Below are positions 1 through 12,600 of a stretch of DNA of 64,000 nucleotides, piece after piece. This stretch comes from Amblyornis subalaris (Eukaryota; Chordata; Aves; Passeriformes; Ptilonorhynchidae): positions 960,367 through 1,024,366 of the forward strand of contig JACAXG010000071.1 of assembly GCA_018881555.1 (NCBI GenBank), in the 5' to 3' direction. Both the position numbers and the translations under genes were made by a program. The notes below the pieces were generated by a model. It ran no database searches and was not told where the DNA came from. It saw only the letters and a list, made by a program, of their open reading frames with translations. The first letter of the stretch is position 1. The number at the start of each line of letters is the position of its first letter.

Positions 1-492
1 GAATCAATTGGAAAAACATGGCTGCTGGGAAATGACATTTCTCCAACCACACCTTTGGACACGAGGTTCTGGAGCACTACTTGGGAAGGGTGTGCAGAGC
101 TGCTGTGTAATTCTATAAAGTTATGGATTCAGGGAATTAGGGCCATGTCATGTGAAGCTCCTCAGGAGAGGCCTGAGCCAGAGGACAGCTTTGTTCAGCA
201 CATGCAGTCACAGCTCCTTGGACATACAGTGTTTGTCCATACTGAAAGGACAGGAAAATAGGACACATCCCAGACAGTTTATAACAATGTAAGCTCAAGA
301 AAAATCCTGGAGTTTGCCATAACACAAAGCACATCTTCCCTGCCTTTGAGGAGAAAGTTTCTGGCCAGCAACAATTGTTCTGTCGGCTCCTGGAGGAACA
401 GAGCCGGACGAGAGACTGACAAAACCACAGGGGCACAGGATCACGGGATTTTCCAGCTTTTTCTCCCGCGTGCCTCGGGGAGCTCCCTGGTT
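1..492 (-). other. RNFT2: RNFT2 3' UTR, partial (inferred)
   Basis: This is sequence downstream of the RNFT2 stop on the minus strand. It holds no second ORF that resembles a protein family and no minus-strand poly(A) hexamer that I can find, so it is best read as 3' UTR running off the window. Confidence 0.5.
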
Positions 493-627
493 TCAGTACA
501 CCTGGAAGTGGGCGGAGGTGGTGCCGTCCTTCCAGCAGCGCAGCGTCTCCACGCTGACCGAGCGGCACAGCGGACACGTCTTCTCCCGGTCGAACCACAG
601 GCACAGGCACTCCTCGCAGAACACGTG
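493..627 (-). CDS. RNFT2: RNFT2 coding exon 9 (second half of RING, stop)
   Basis: The exon begins HVFCEECLCLWF and continues with TCPLCRS, supplying His405 and Cys408, 411, 422 and 425 of the C3HC4 RING. It then reads a Trp-Lys-Asp-Gly tail to the C-terminal HFQVY and a TGA stop at 495-493. The acceptor is tcccccag. No AATAAA-type signal on the minus strand is visible between here and base 1, so the 3' end lies outside the window. Confidence 0.96.
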   Translation of the reverse strand, partial: HVFCEECLCLWFDREKTCPLCRSVSVETLRCWKDGTTSAHFQVY

Positions 628-3600
628 CTGGGGGACAAAGGGGCTGTCACCGGCACGCCGAGGCAGCCACCTCGTCGCCAGGGGGGCACACGGGGAGCGG
701 GGAGGGAGCCGGTGCAGCTGGCACTCGCGGGATACGGGAAATAAATCCCAGTTACTCTGTTCTTTAATAGCAGCACTAGAAAGAAACATCCCAAAGGCCG
801 ACGACACCTGGGCTCACGGAGTGGCTGAGAGGGTTTTCTCTACCATCCTCAGTTCCCTGAGTTATTTATAAATGTCTTTACTGAGCTCACACAATNCCTT
901 TCTTCCCCCTGCTCCCTGCATTTGCTTTATTCTGCTCCCATCGCCCAGTCCCGGTTTCCCCTTTTCCACAAATGTCAGTTTTCACCCCTTATCTCCTCCT
1001 CTCATTTCTACACTGACCCCTCCCCGGATTCTGTCCAGCCCACACCATCCGGTCCCAGACTGGAAGAGCAGGAATAGGGCAAGGAGGGAGCATGAGGAGC
1101 TGTGAGAACTCCTCAACACGTGTGGAGTCAGCAGAAATGTCACTCCCCAACATCCCAGCTCTGACAAGCAGATACAAAAGCAGCTTCTCTGGGGCTTCCA
1201 GCTCAGAAACATCTGCACAGATGTTCACAGCAAGGCTAAGAGGCATCTTTGATGCACAGGATTGCTTTAATTTGATAACCCTTTTATCAAATGGGATATT
1301 AAAGCTGCCCAGTCCCCCCAAGGGGCAGGTGAAACACTGCCCACTCTGGACCCAGGATGTGCACTGCCCATTCCAGTCCCTGCCCCACAAGGCTGTGTCC
1401 ATCCCAACAGCCATGGTCACCCNCCAGGAGTGGCTCAGCTGCCATGATCCACTGGTTATCCAGAACAGGGCAATAAATATCCATCAGGACCTGGATCAAA
1501 ACCCAGCAAATTACTTCAGAAGTTCCAGGCTGACTGTGCCTCTCCCCGCTGCAGGAGTTAACTGAAGGAATGCCAATGAGGAAACTTGGATGGGAAGTTT
1601 GGGGTCTTACCTGGCACATGAGGATCAAAGGTTCCCTGAACTCTGCCTGGCAAATGGCACAGATGTCTCCTGCCTCACTGCACTGCTGGCTCGTGGCACG
1701 GACTCCATAGGTCTGGTAGGGAGAGGTGGGAAAAAAAAACCCATGTCAAAGGATTTCAAGGGTAAATGTGCACAAAGACACTGCTTTTCACTCCCAGATT
1801 CCCCACATGACCCGGGGAGGACACCAGCCCACGGAACACAGGGAGTCTGGAGCTCTGTGCTCCCTGTTTGCTTTTCCCCTCGAGCTGACTCCATCTTTTA
1901 AGGGCTCCACTTGTGCAGCAACAATAATGGAATTTAATGAGCTCAACAGGGAGCTGAGAGGATTAATTCAGCATCATTTGCAGGGGTGTTTAGATAGAGG
2001 GAGGTATTATTATTAGCAAGTTAGACAATAGAAGAAAGAGTAACAGCAGCAGCACCCACAGGCTGCCCACTTTTTAGATACATGGAAGGTCANTGTTGCT
2101 TCTCCTGTTGGAACAGAATTAGCGGAAAACAGAAACATGCTGAGGAAAAATGACCAGCCCAAGCCCATGGAATAAGCAACATAAGCTCTAACAAACTTTG
2201 ATGTGGTTCCTTTCCCCTACAGTCTTTGATTTTACCCTTTTAAAATGTAAGTCACAGTATTTTGCTGCAGCAGATGTAAATATCAGCCCTGTGGAATGCA
2301 GTGCCTGGGATAATTCCTGTGCACTGCAGGGTCTCTTTTAATGTCACTGCACATTGAGCACCACACAGTAAAGCCCTTCCCACACTCTGCACTACAAAGT
2401 TTTGTCAGCTCCTTGCAGTTGGATTAATCCACATTACACAGAGCTTCCAATCAGACGAACCAGGAACAATCTCTCACCACAGCTGGGACAGGGCAGATGT
2501 CAGAAAAGGTTCCTGACATTCCTGACAGGAGACCCCAGCTTGTCCAGCCATGGATAACCCATTGTTTTATTCTGTGGTCCTGATACAAGGAGCAATTTTC
2601 AGTTTTATCACCCAGTAGGAACAAGGTTCCAGCTNTGAAACTGCTTTTCTATGTGTAACTCCTTACCTGGGGGGTGCAAAGGACCTTCAGTGCCTTCCTG
2701 ACACTTCCCACACGGCCACAGATGTCGAAAGACTGCAAAAAAGACATCCTGTTTTAGATCATTTTCACAAAATGTGTGTTTGTGTACATGTGAGTCCAGA
2801 AACTCAGCAAACTCTCTCCAAATGGATACTCAGAGGGAAAAAAGTTACAATGGTGCCAAAAAAGATTTCATGGTGATCATGAAATATGTAATAAATGTGA
2901 ATTGCCAGTGGGGAAGGGTGGCCAAAAATGCTCTGGNAGCAGCTGACTGCAAACTGGAGACTTTACAGGACACAAAGAGGGGCTGGCACCAGGTTCTAGT
3001 GGGGGTAATTGCCCAGCCCCACTAAGTAGGGAAGAGCTAAAATGGACCCATTCCCCTAGGGAAGGGAAAGGAAGAGAAGGGGAAAGGGAAACAGCTTGAA
3101 AACCTAATCCAGTACATGAGCTTTATCTGCTGGCAGAGCTCAGGGAAAAAGACACTATGAACTAAACATGCTGTGAAAAAGTAACTGTGCAAAGAACAGC
3201 CCTGCATTAGGGGGGCCTGGTGGCACAACAGGACCTTTGGATTGTCACCTGAGGGCAGGGGAAGCTGCGATGCTGCAGGTGCAGAGCTAGATTAGCACTG
3301 CAAAGGCACCAGAGAGCTGGAGTTGGCTTTCTATTGTTTATGTTTTCTTGGTGAGCATGATTAAGTGGGCTCACTGCAGGGAATGCCAATGAGATCATCC
3401 TGCAATGGATGTGGAATCAAATGAAGGCACCAATAATGCTTCCAGTCAGCACAGAAAGGGCTCCCAGGGTCCTTCCAGTAATGCTTCCAGTCAGCAGCCA
3501 CCACTCGAGGCTGCCGACTGCTACAGATGTTCCACCTCCTAACAAGGATTGGGATCAGCCCTTTTCCACAGTCCAGCTCCCAGCTTTTCCTGGTTGCTTT

Positions 3601-6600
3601 CCTTACGGCATGACTCTAATGCCTTTGCTCCAATGTCTCCTCTTCTCCCAGCCCGTATTTCCCCCTCATTTGTCTCCCTCTGGAGCTGCCTGTACCCCCA
3701 AAAGCTGCACATTTCACAAGTCCAACATCCACCTCTCACCCGTGCACTGGATTTTGTTGCACCAGCCATCATTTCACAACTGTGAGTGATGCTGCTCAGG
3801 ACAGGGAAAAAATAAGATATGGATGCTCTACTTGTGAACACCTAGGATTTCTCCACCAAAATCAGAGGTTCCTGACTACACAGTCCAGACTGAGGCACCA
3901 CCACAGCTCCCAACAGCTGCACTCCATGCAACCTCTGGAAGTGCTCCTGCCCTTTGTGCAGGGAAGGGGATGCAGCCCGAGCCGAGCCCTGGATTTCTGC
4001 CAGGAGCACAGAAGCTCTCAGTGCCAAACTGGCTTCTGTGGTTTTTCTAATGTGGTTTGTGGCTTTGCTAATGTGGACTCCTTTGGGGATATTTTCAGTG
4101 TCTCAGGCAAGGAATTGGACCTGCAACTCTGGTGACTGTAAATGGGGTGCACACGCCCAGTGCTCCATGCTCTGTAGTGGGAGAGGGTGCTCCCACTCTT
4201 CTTTCACCTTCCAGCAAGGTCTTGGTGTGCAGAGGGCTAACCCTGACCTGGACACAAACTTTCCAAAATGCAGTTGCTTTTCCAGTCTAGATCATCCCAA
4301 CACTCCCTAAAAAGGTTTCATAGACAGAAACATCAAGTTAACCCCTAAGGAACTGCTCCCATCTGTGCCAGGGCCTGAGGACCCTGACCTGGGCTCTCCA
4401 CCCACAGCCCCTGCCCTGGGCTCTCCACCCACAGCCCCTGCCCTGGGCTCTCCACCCACAGCCCCTGCCCTGGGCCCAGCAGCTCTATTTAAGCTCAGCC
4501 CTGGAGGTCTCAGCTCATGTCTGAGCTGTGCTCTGAAGGTGCTGGTTTTCTCTTCAGCTGTGCCTTGCTCAAGATCCCACGGCTCTGGTCAACCCAGCAC
4601 TTGGAATGACTTCTCATCCTCACCCTGAGCCTGTCTCTTTGCTGTGGCTCTGCCCTGCAGTTGCTGGACTGTGTTTGATCCTGGCTGGGGAGGCCCTTGC
4701 CCTGCCAGCNGTGGTTTTGAGCTTGGCTTCCCTTCCTCCAAGGAGCAGAAGCCCCCACAGCATCTTCACACTGTGAGGACTTCTNCAGGTGTAAGAAATG
4801 GCACATGGAACTGCAGGTAAGCATCCCTNTTCCAGGTGTTATTTTTGAAACAAGGGACACAAGAAAAATCACCTGAAATCTGTTCTTGTATGTCTGTGGT
4901 GTGCACACAAGCTCTCAGGCCAGAAGGGCATGGAAGGGTTGGATACTGCAGTGGATCCAGGCAATGATCCCCCTGAAAGGGCCAACAATCCTCTCCCACA
5001 GCACAGAGTAAAGAGCAGGAAACCCAGAGCTGAGGATGGAGGGGTGTGCAGGGAGCTGCCCTGGCCTCATGTGCTTCTGTTCTGGCACTGTTTGCTCTGT
5101 TCCTGGCTTGATCTCAGACCTGCTGTGACCAAATCACTTCACTGTCCATGCCCTCCTCTGCCTGTTTTGCTCACAAGAACTGTAAATTCCTTGACAGGAG
5201 GGGTTGCCTGGCCCTTCTCCTACACAATGCAGAGCTACCATATCTCACATCAGAGCTACACTATAATTCAGTACTGCTCTGCCCCCCTGAGCTGTTTCCA
5301 GCTTGGATACATTCTCTCTTCTCCATTTTTCAGTCTGCTCCTGCAAAGCCACAAGCACAGCCAAGCATCTGGGATGGAGCAAGCCTGGCCTTTCTCAGAG
5401 GGATGCACAACACTGGTAAATCACTGCTTCAGCTACTGCTCTGCCCCTGGGCAGGGTTCAACACACACCATTTGAAACACAATTATTTCGAGACCTCAGA
5501 CCTTCTAAGTAAGTCACAACTACTCATTTACAATTGTACAGACTTTGTGCTTCTAACATTATTTTATTTTTGAAGAAGCATTCATTACTCTTGTCCTTCA
5601 CTTGTAGCAGCCAGACCAGGACCTAGAATGGGGCAGGACTTGGATGTCCCTCTCTCTCCCTGCTGCACTCAGAGCTGTGAGTGGCAGAGCACCGACCCTG
5701 CCTGGAAAGGCAGAGGAAAGCTTAGAGACAAACACTCAACTGTCTACAACCTGCCTGTGTGTGACATCTGGAGGTGTGGAGACAGCCAGCACCTCTGCCA
5801 GCACTGCTCCCCCCAAGCCTCGCTTCCCTTCTCCTCCAGCCTTCACAGAAAGGTACTCGGAGAGCAGCAATGACTTCATGAGTCTGATGCAACCCTGGTG
5901 AGCAGTCAGATCCTCCCCCAGCCCAGCAATGCCCACACNGTGCTGCAGCAAAATGCCTTTGGCAGCTGAAGCACGTGGTGTCCCCCGCTGCTGCAGCTTC
6001 CTGGGCAGTGACAGCCACAACCAAGAGGTGAATTTGTGCCCTTCCTCTGCTCCTGCCACAGCTCCCCAGAGCTTATGAACGAGGCGGTGCTTACCTTGCA
6101 GAGGCTGTACATGATGATCAGGATTCCACCCAGGAAGTAGCTGCTGGATGGATCATCTCCCATGATGTATTTGTACCACAGCTGGATGGGCACAAGGGAG
6201 CGGAACAGCTGGCTCAGCTCCTCAATAACCAGATAAAACTTGCCCTGGAACACAACCAGGCAAGTGAGACGTGATTATTATCAGCAAGTCAAAAGAAGAA
6301 CATTTAATTTGTGCANGGCTGGTGTTCACTGATCACTGCACTGTTAAATGGTGCAGAGACCTCGTGCATGAGATGCAGTGTTCTCTGCAGCCTCTGAACT
6401 CTGTGCCTAGAAAGGATAAATATCCCTTCATTCCTTCACAGGGCTCCTCTTGCTCTGTCACTGGCCCAGCTATGCTGCATTTTGGAATTTTAAACTTTAG
6501 GGCAGGTTATGGATACACAACTTATTGCCTTTCTCGACAATGCTGCAGAACAGCAGAGGTTAAGACTTACAAGAATTACTCTGATGTAAATTGTACATGT

Positions 6601-9600
6601 TATTAACAACGAGAAAAGGAAAGCAACTTAGATCTCTTTGGTCTTATACCCCTTTTGAAAGGACAAGACTTAAATGTAAAGTGATACNAGTCTTTCCAAC
6701 AACTTTTCTAGATAATCCCAAAAAATCAAATTATCTGTTTGCCAGCATCCTTCCCCTCCCACTCAGGTGTGTGTTGGCTCTTGGACAGTGCACAAATAAA
6801 AAGACTGGTGCTGAAAAACGAACTCTCAAGGCCTCTAAAACTCAAAGAGACCAAACCTTTCTGAAGACCCTAAGGAAGAAAAGGTGGGGAGGGGAAAATG
6901 TGATGAGTGAAACACTCATCTCTTGAAAGAGACTTAAAGAATGAGTGAACCTTCACCAAAGGTTGAGTAAGTGTGTCTAATTTAGGGCCATCCCCCAGCC
7001 CTAATGAGGGTCAGTTTATGTTCTATCCCACGCTGTTTAAAGGGACAGCTGGTGGCAAACTGAGCCCACGGTAACAATGTTTAATCTGCAGTGACATTAT
7101 CTGGACTGAAGGATTTGTGTTTGTCCTGTCAGAATTCTTTTATTTGATAAGCTCCTGGAGAAGGGGAAATTCCCCTGGAATTTTGCTGTGTTGTCCCAGT
7201 TAGCTTTGTCATCAGTGATGTCATCGCAGGCCAATCACTAATTGGTGAGGCTTGGAGTGGGGATTAAGTCCTCGCAGCCGGGCTGGCAACAGCCAGCGCC
7301 CTTCCCCGGGGGCTGGGGGATGAGATCACTCGCAGGCCATCCTGCTGCTCCCAACAAATCGAATCCTTCGGAGAGCTCTGGCACGCTCATGATCTCATAT
7401 CCCCCGGGACACGGAGTGAGGTCACAGCAGCGGTTGCTAACGGACCCGAGCTGCTCTTCTCCTCTCCCCCACCCCCTCCTCCTCCTTAATCCCGGGTGGC
7501 ATCGCAGAGCGAAAACGAAACAGCAACAATCTGGGGTCCTAAATGCAAGCAATTTATTAAATTAGCACAGAGGTCTCTCTCCAGCCTCGTGCTTCAATGC
7601 AATCATCGTTTATTTCGGGAGCTCGTGTGGCAGAAATGACAACGCCGTCACCGTGTCCCTCCACACAGCCAGCTCTGATGAAAGCTCCCAGCAAGCTGAA
7701 GGCAGCAAACTTTGCTTTCTCCAGCTTGTTCCTCCCACCCATCATCCTTCATTGATCCCTGCTTCCCCAGCAGCTGGGCTGGGACAGGTCACTGCTTGCT
7801 CTCCATTGCATCAGACACAACTGCTGCATCCGGGGCACCCAAGCTGGAATTCTTCTCCAAAACAAATTTTGAGGTATTAAAACACCAGAGTCCACAGCAA
7901 GGTGTAAGGAAAGGTGGGTCAGAGGCAGCCCCAGAGCGCACACAGGCTGTGGAGGTGGAAGTGGCAGTGTGTGGCTCTAAAATCAACATGCAGCAAGTGA
8001 TAAATTTCAGTATCTAACCACAACATCTCCACCCTCCCCAGAGCTTTCAGAATTCCTTTCTCTAACGCAAATCTTCATTTTCCAATGGTAACTGCAGGGT
8101 ACCAGGATTTTTTAGCAGCTCACAGCCTCCCAAGAGTGAAGTTAAGTTTTAAAGGATGCGTCCCTTATCCAGCCCTTTAACACCACCCACCTGACCATTA
8201 AAGGCTGATAAACTTAGAGTGATTCCAGCAGGGAGAGAGAGAAGGTTCAAGGGCAGCTGAGCGTCACTTGAGGAGAACTGGAAAGTGCTTACAGAGCTCT
8301 AAGTCTTGTCGGGTATCTCAGTGCACCACACCAGCCCCTTTTTTAAAGTAGGATAAGTGCCAGAAAATCAGAAATCATTCCACAAAGCGCTGCTGCGGAA
8401 GTGAGGCTCTCCTGAGGCAGAAGCTTGGAAAACAAGGATTGTTCCCTACAATTTCAGCAGCAAAATGTAGATTTCTGATAGCAGTACATTCCTGCAGGCA
8501 GCACCCATCAGTGGTAAGCACACTCAACATACCTGTCTCCCACTGCTCAGCTTTGTTATCTTTTGGCTATCTAGGTTACATTTTTCAAAGTCAAATCTTT
8601 GTCTTGAGCTGTGTTTTGTCTGAAAAATTCAGCTAAAGTATATCAGTTTTTTTTTCACCAAGATTAGAAGAGCTGTGTGTTAGATGAAGCACAAATATAG
8701 TTATTTCTCCTGTGCATCCGACTTGGTACAACAGCTTGAAATAAGGCAAGGCCTGTCTCTGTTAGGTGACTTTTCCTGTTTCACACAAATGCACGTAAAT
8801 CTGGGAATTTTCTCTTGACTGCACTGTATAGAGATAGAACAGCTCTCTAAGATCAGCAAAATCTCTTTCTGGTGAGCCTGTGGGCCAGACCCAGTGCAGG
8901 ACTGGACTGTGCAGGAGTCAGTGCTTCAGAGCAACCTGGACTAGAGGGATTAAACAGGATATTACATGAAATTATGTCTCCTAATTAGGGTAGAGGTAGG
9001 TGACAGAAGAGAGGCTCTGCTCTCATCAAGGGTTAAGCCTGACCAAAAAGTGAGAAGGGCAGTGCTGGCCCTGCTCCCTCTGAGTGAGTTACCGTGAGAG
9101 CTGCTGCTGCTGCTGGTATCAAACACTTCATTAGCACACGTGGGGAAGGACTGTGCTGGGGAGCTAATTTTAGCAGCTCTGCTGATGAGCCTCAGATACC
9201 ACATGGCGAAATTTTGATTCCTTTTTTTTCAATGCTTTGCTTAAAAACAAGTCAATGACTTTGGTAAAACCCTCCATTTTTCTGCACCTCCTTCACCATA
9301 CAGAAAATCATTTTTATACTTCAAATCAAGCACCTATTTTGAAAGAGGAGAATTCAGCATTTTCATACAATTGCACTTTTCCTTCTCTACATGCAGTATT
9401 TCAGTCTGTAATGCACTATTTTTGTACATTAAGCACGTAACTTCTTGGTATTTTGTTATATCCTTGTTACCTGATGGCAGATCTGCATCCAATCCCTTCG
9501 TGCTATTTGAGCTCTGCTCAGAGGAGCACATTTCTAAAATTTCTTCAGCCCCTTTATGACATCACCACTACAGAAAACACTTTCAAAAGCCCCTTATTTT

Positions 9601-12600
9601 CACATTGCTGGCTGACCTAAGGGACAGCTTTTCTCTGCATTTTCTACATGAGAACTTGAGACACAGAAAGATGAAGGTCAAGGTAAGGTTGTTTTGGTGT
9701 CCAAGCTGAGATGTCTGGGATTAGACTTTTTATAAAGCACTTAATTTTACAGATCACATTACCATTAAAAGCTGAACCACTGACTTCAGTTTGCAGCTGT
9801 ACCTGACTTGTCTACAATCACACAGGAATTATTTGGCAAAGTAAAGGACGGAATTTAATTCTCCAGTGTAGCATGCAACTTGAACTTGTAGAATGTTCTT
9901 CCAGTGGTCTCTTTGTTTTCTGTGAACTTTCCAGTTGCTACAACAGCTTCTCTCAATCTCTCACCTTCATCCTTGGGGCACGGTGATGGAGGGAAGAAGT
10001 CTCACAGAAAAATAACATGGAATAGGATAATTAAAAATTGAATCCCAATCTATACAGAGCAAAGGGGGCACATTGCAGCAGCAGAAGCAATGCTAATTCC
10101 CACAGAGCCTAAGTGAGCCTTGACTTTGCAGTCTCTTTTGACATAAGGCTCTGCCTGGGTGCATGTGTGCCTCCCCACAAGGAACCAGAGAGGCACAGCA
10201 AGGTTTGACACAGCGGAATTAAAACGGGATGCAAGAGAAGTGAGAGAAGTTGCAAGGAGGCAACTGCAAGTTGTGATTAGCACTCAAGGGAAGCTCCAAG
10301 TCTCACTTGTTCTGTTGCCAACAGCATTAGGGCATATTCTGAGACANGGAGAAGCTAGAAGATGCTTTTGAGACCTGCTGGCAATTTGGATCAGAGGAGA
10401 GTAGGCTCTGCTGAGATTTCAGGTCATAGTGCCAGCAGATAAAGTGTTGGGCAGGAGCAATAAACAGGATTGTGGCACAGAGGATGCTGGTGAAAATCCA
10501 TGCAGGACTAATGAGGAGCAATGTCAAGGTGGGACTAGAGGGGAAAATGAGAATTTTAGTTAGTGCACTTCTGAAAGTCACACCTTTTGTATCTTAAACT
10601 GGAAAGTTAAACTGGGGAAGCACTTAAGAGCAATGACCTTTTTTAAAGTTCAGTAGCAGTGACTTGCAAAGCATGTTTAGGGAGGGAGACAAAAGATTCN
10701 CCCCTCCTCCCAGTACCTGGTCTTATGCTTTAGTGGGTCTTTTTCTTTTGTAAACAATAAATCCCACACTTCTGACTCTGGGACACCACATCAGTCCCAG
10801 GCTGCAGTAGGGAAAATTCTTTGAAGAACATCTTGGAGTTCCTGTGGCTCCAGAGGATTAAAGCTCAGATTGCTGTCCAAGAAGAGTGAATTTACGTGAG
10901 AGAGTTCCCCCAAAGAGGATCCAAGGTCAGAAAGGAGAGGGGAATGAGAGGATGGGCTATCNCCTGTCTGGGAACACCACTTCAGCCACACTGTTAGGGA
11001 AGACCAGGAATAAGTTCCATATTGCACAAGCAAGGATCAGGAATATCTTTGCCTGGGTATTTTTTGTTAATCATCATCTATGTGCCATCTTCCAGCACTT
11101 TCTTTATTGCTTCTGTATTTTTTGATCAGCATCTAGAAGACAAATGCTCCAAGAGAGTCCTTTTTATCCCTCAGGACAAAAAAAGATGCAGCTTCAGAAG
11201 GATTATGGAAAGCTTAATGTGCCAGTTTACATGGCAGAGCTGTACCCATCCATGGTAGGAAACATGATTTGCACCTGAAGAAGGTTTCTGGTCCGAAGTC
11301 CAACTGCAAAACCTGTACTTGCTGCCATATCCAGGCAAAGTTTTCTCTGATCAGACTTGATGAGATGGTGCTTTAAAAATAAAAAGCACTAATAAAACAA
11401 TCAACTGAAAAAAAACACCAAGCAAATATTTTCAAAGCTGCAGTGAGGGGTGGACAGTACATGTGCAAACAGCAATTGTACACTTGCCACTGACACCACT
11501 TACACAGCATAAAGAAAAAATTCNTATGAGTAATGGCAGTCTTGCCACAAAATCTCATTTGCAATGTCTAGATCCAGCTTTCAAATAAAACTGACAGGTA
11601 TTTATTCAATAGTAATTTTATCCTATGCTTTCAACAAGCCAATGTTACTGTTTTCCTTCTGAATTTTCAATCTTCTGGAAATGTAGCTCCCTGTAACTTG
11701 GCTGCACATCTGCATTGAGCATGCAAAGAAAATTCTTGCTTAGGGCCTTTCTTATGTATCAGTCATTAAGATAATTGGAAAAATGTCCTTGGTATCTTTC
11801 TCCCCTGGAGAGAGACGGATACATATTTAAAAGAACTTGGGATAACAGTTCCTTACAGTTCTTTTTGGTTNGGTTTTCTGTCTCCCTCCCCCTTGTTTCA
11901 CTCCCTTCCCCAGGACAACCAGCTCAGATTGCTGACAACAACATGAGGAGGGGATGGGAGACTTGCAGGCACCTGGGATTTCCTAAGTGAAATCTTTGGC
12001 AACTGTCTTTTTATTATTTATTTCCTTATTTTGAATTCCACCCCCCTCAAGCTGTCATTCCTTAGCAGTGCAAATGAAAAGCTGCCATTTATGTGTGTAC
12101 AACAATGGCAGCCTCTGCAGGCCACATGGCTCCTGCAGTTTAATTTACTTTAATTCATTTTATATTGAACCAAATGATCTTATTTGCCTTTTTTAATGGA
12201 GAGCCTTCAGCAGGCAGGGTGGGAGCCAAGCCCCCCTTCCAAAGGAATGATGAGCTCAGCTGTCATTGAAACTTGTACCCAGCTCGGTGTGCCTGTCACA
12301 GCTCGGGGGCAGGGAGGGACACCTCCAGCCACAGGTNTGATCCTTCTCCTGGAAACTCCACTGGCTCCAGAGCTGTGGGATCAGTCTGATGCTGGGGTTA
12401 CTTTCCTTTTCCTGCTTTTCTCTCCAAATCACAAGCTCTTCTTTCCCTGCATGTTTCCAAATGTTATCTTAGACCACAAGCTGCCCTTCCTGTGATGGGC
12501 CATACTTGGAACACATGACCCAGGTACTTTGGATGGGGAGAATTGAGTGCTCTAACCCCTTTTTTTCACTTGCAAGGTTAAAAGACATATCTAACTGAAG

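Noticed and set aside
137..807. Longer alternative ORFs around the RNFT2 last exon on both strands
   Set aside because: Only the frame from 627 to 493 gives the RING half with the proper acceptor. The upstream extension to 807 is intron, and the plus-strand ORFs are shadows.
4391..4477. CRISPR-like regular repeats
   Set aside because: The units are contiguous without spacers, in vertebrate intronic DNA. It is a simple tandem repeat, as is the 38-bp array at 34.1-34.4 kb.
4930..5573. Plus-strand ORFs of 181 and 141 codons
   Set aside because: Located in RNFT2 intron 6, with no family resemblance, no splice or promoter context, and composition like random translation.
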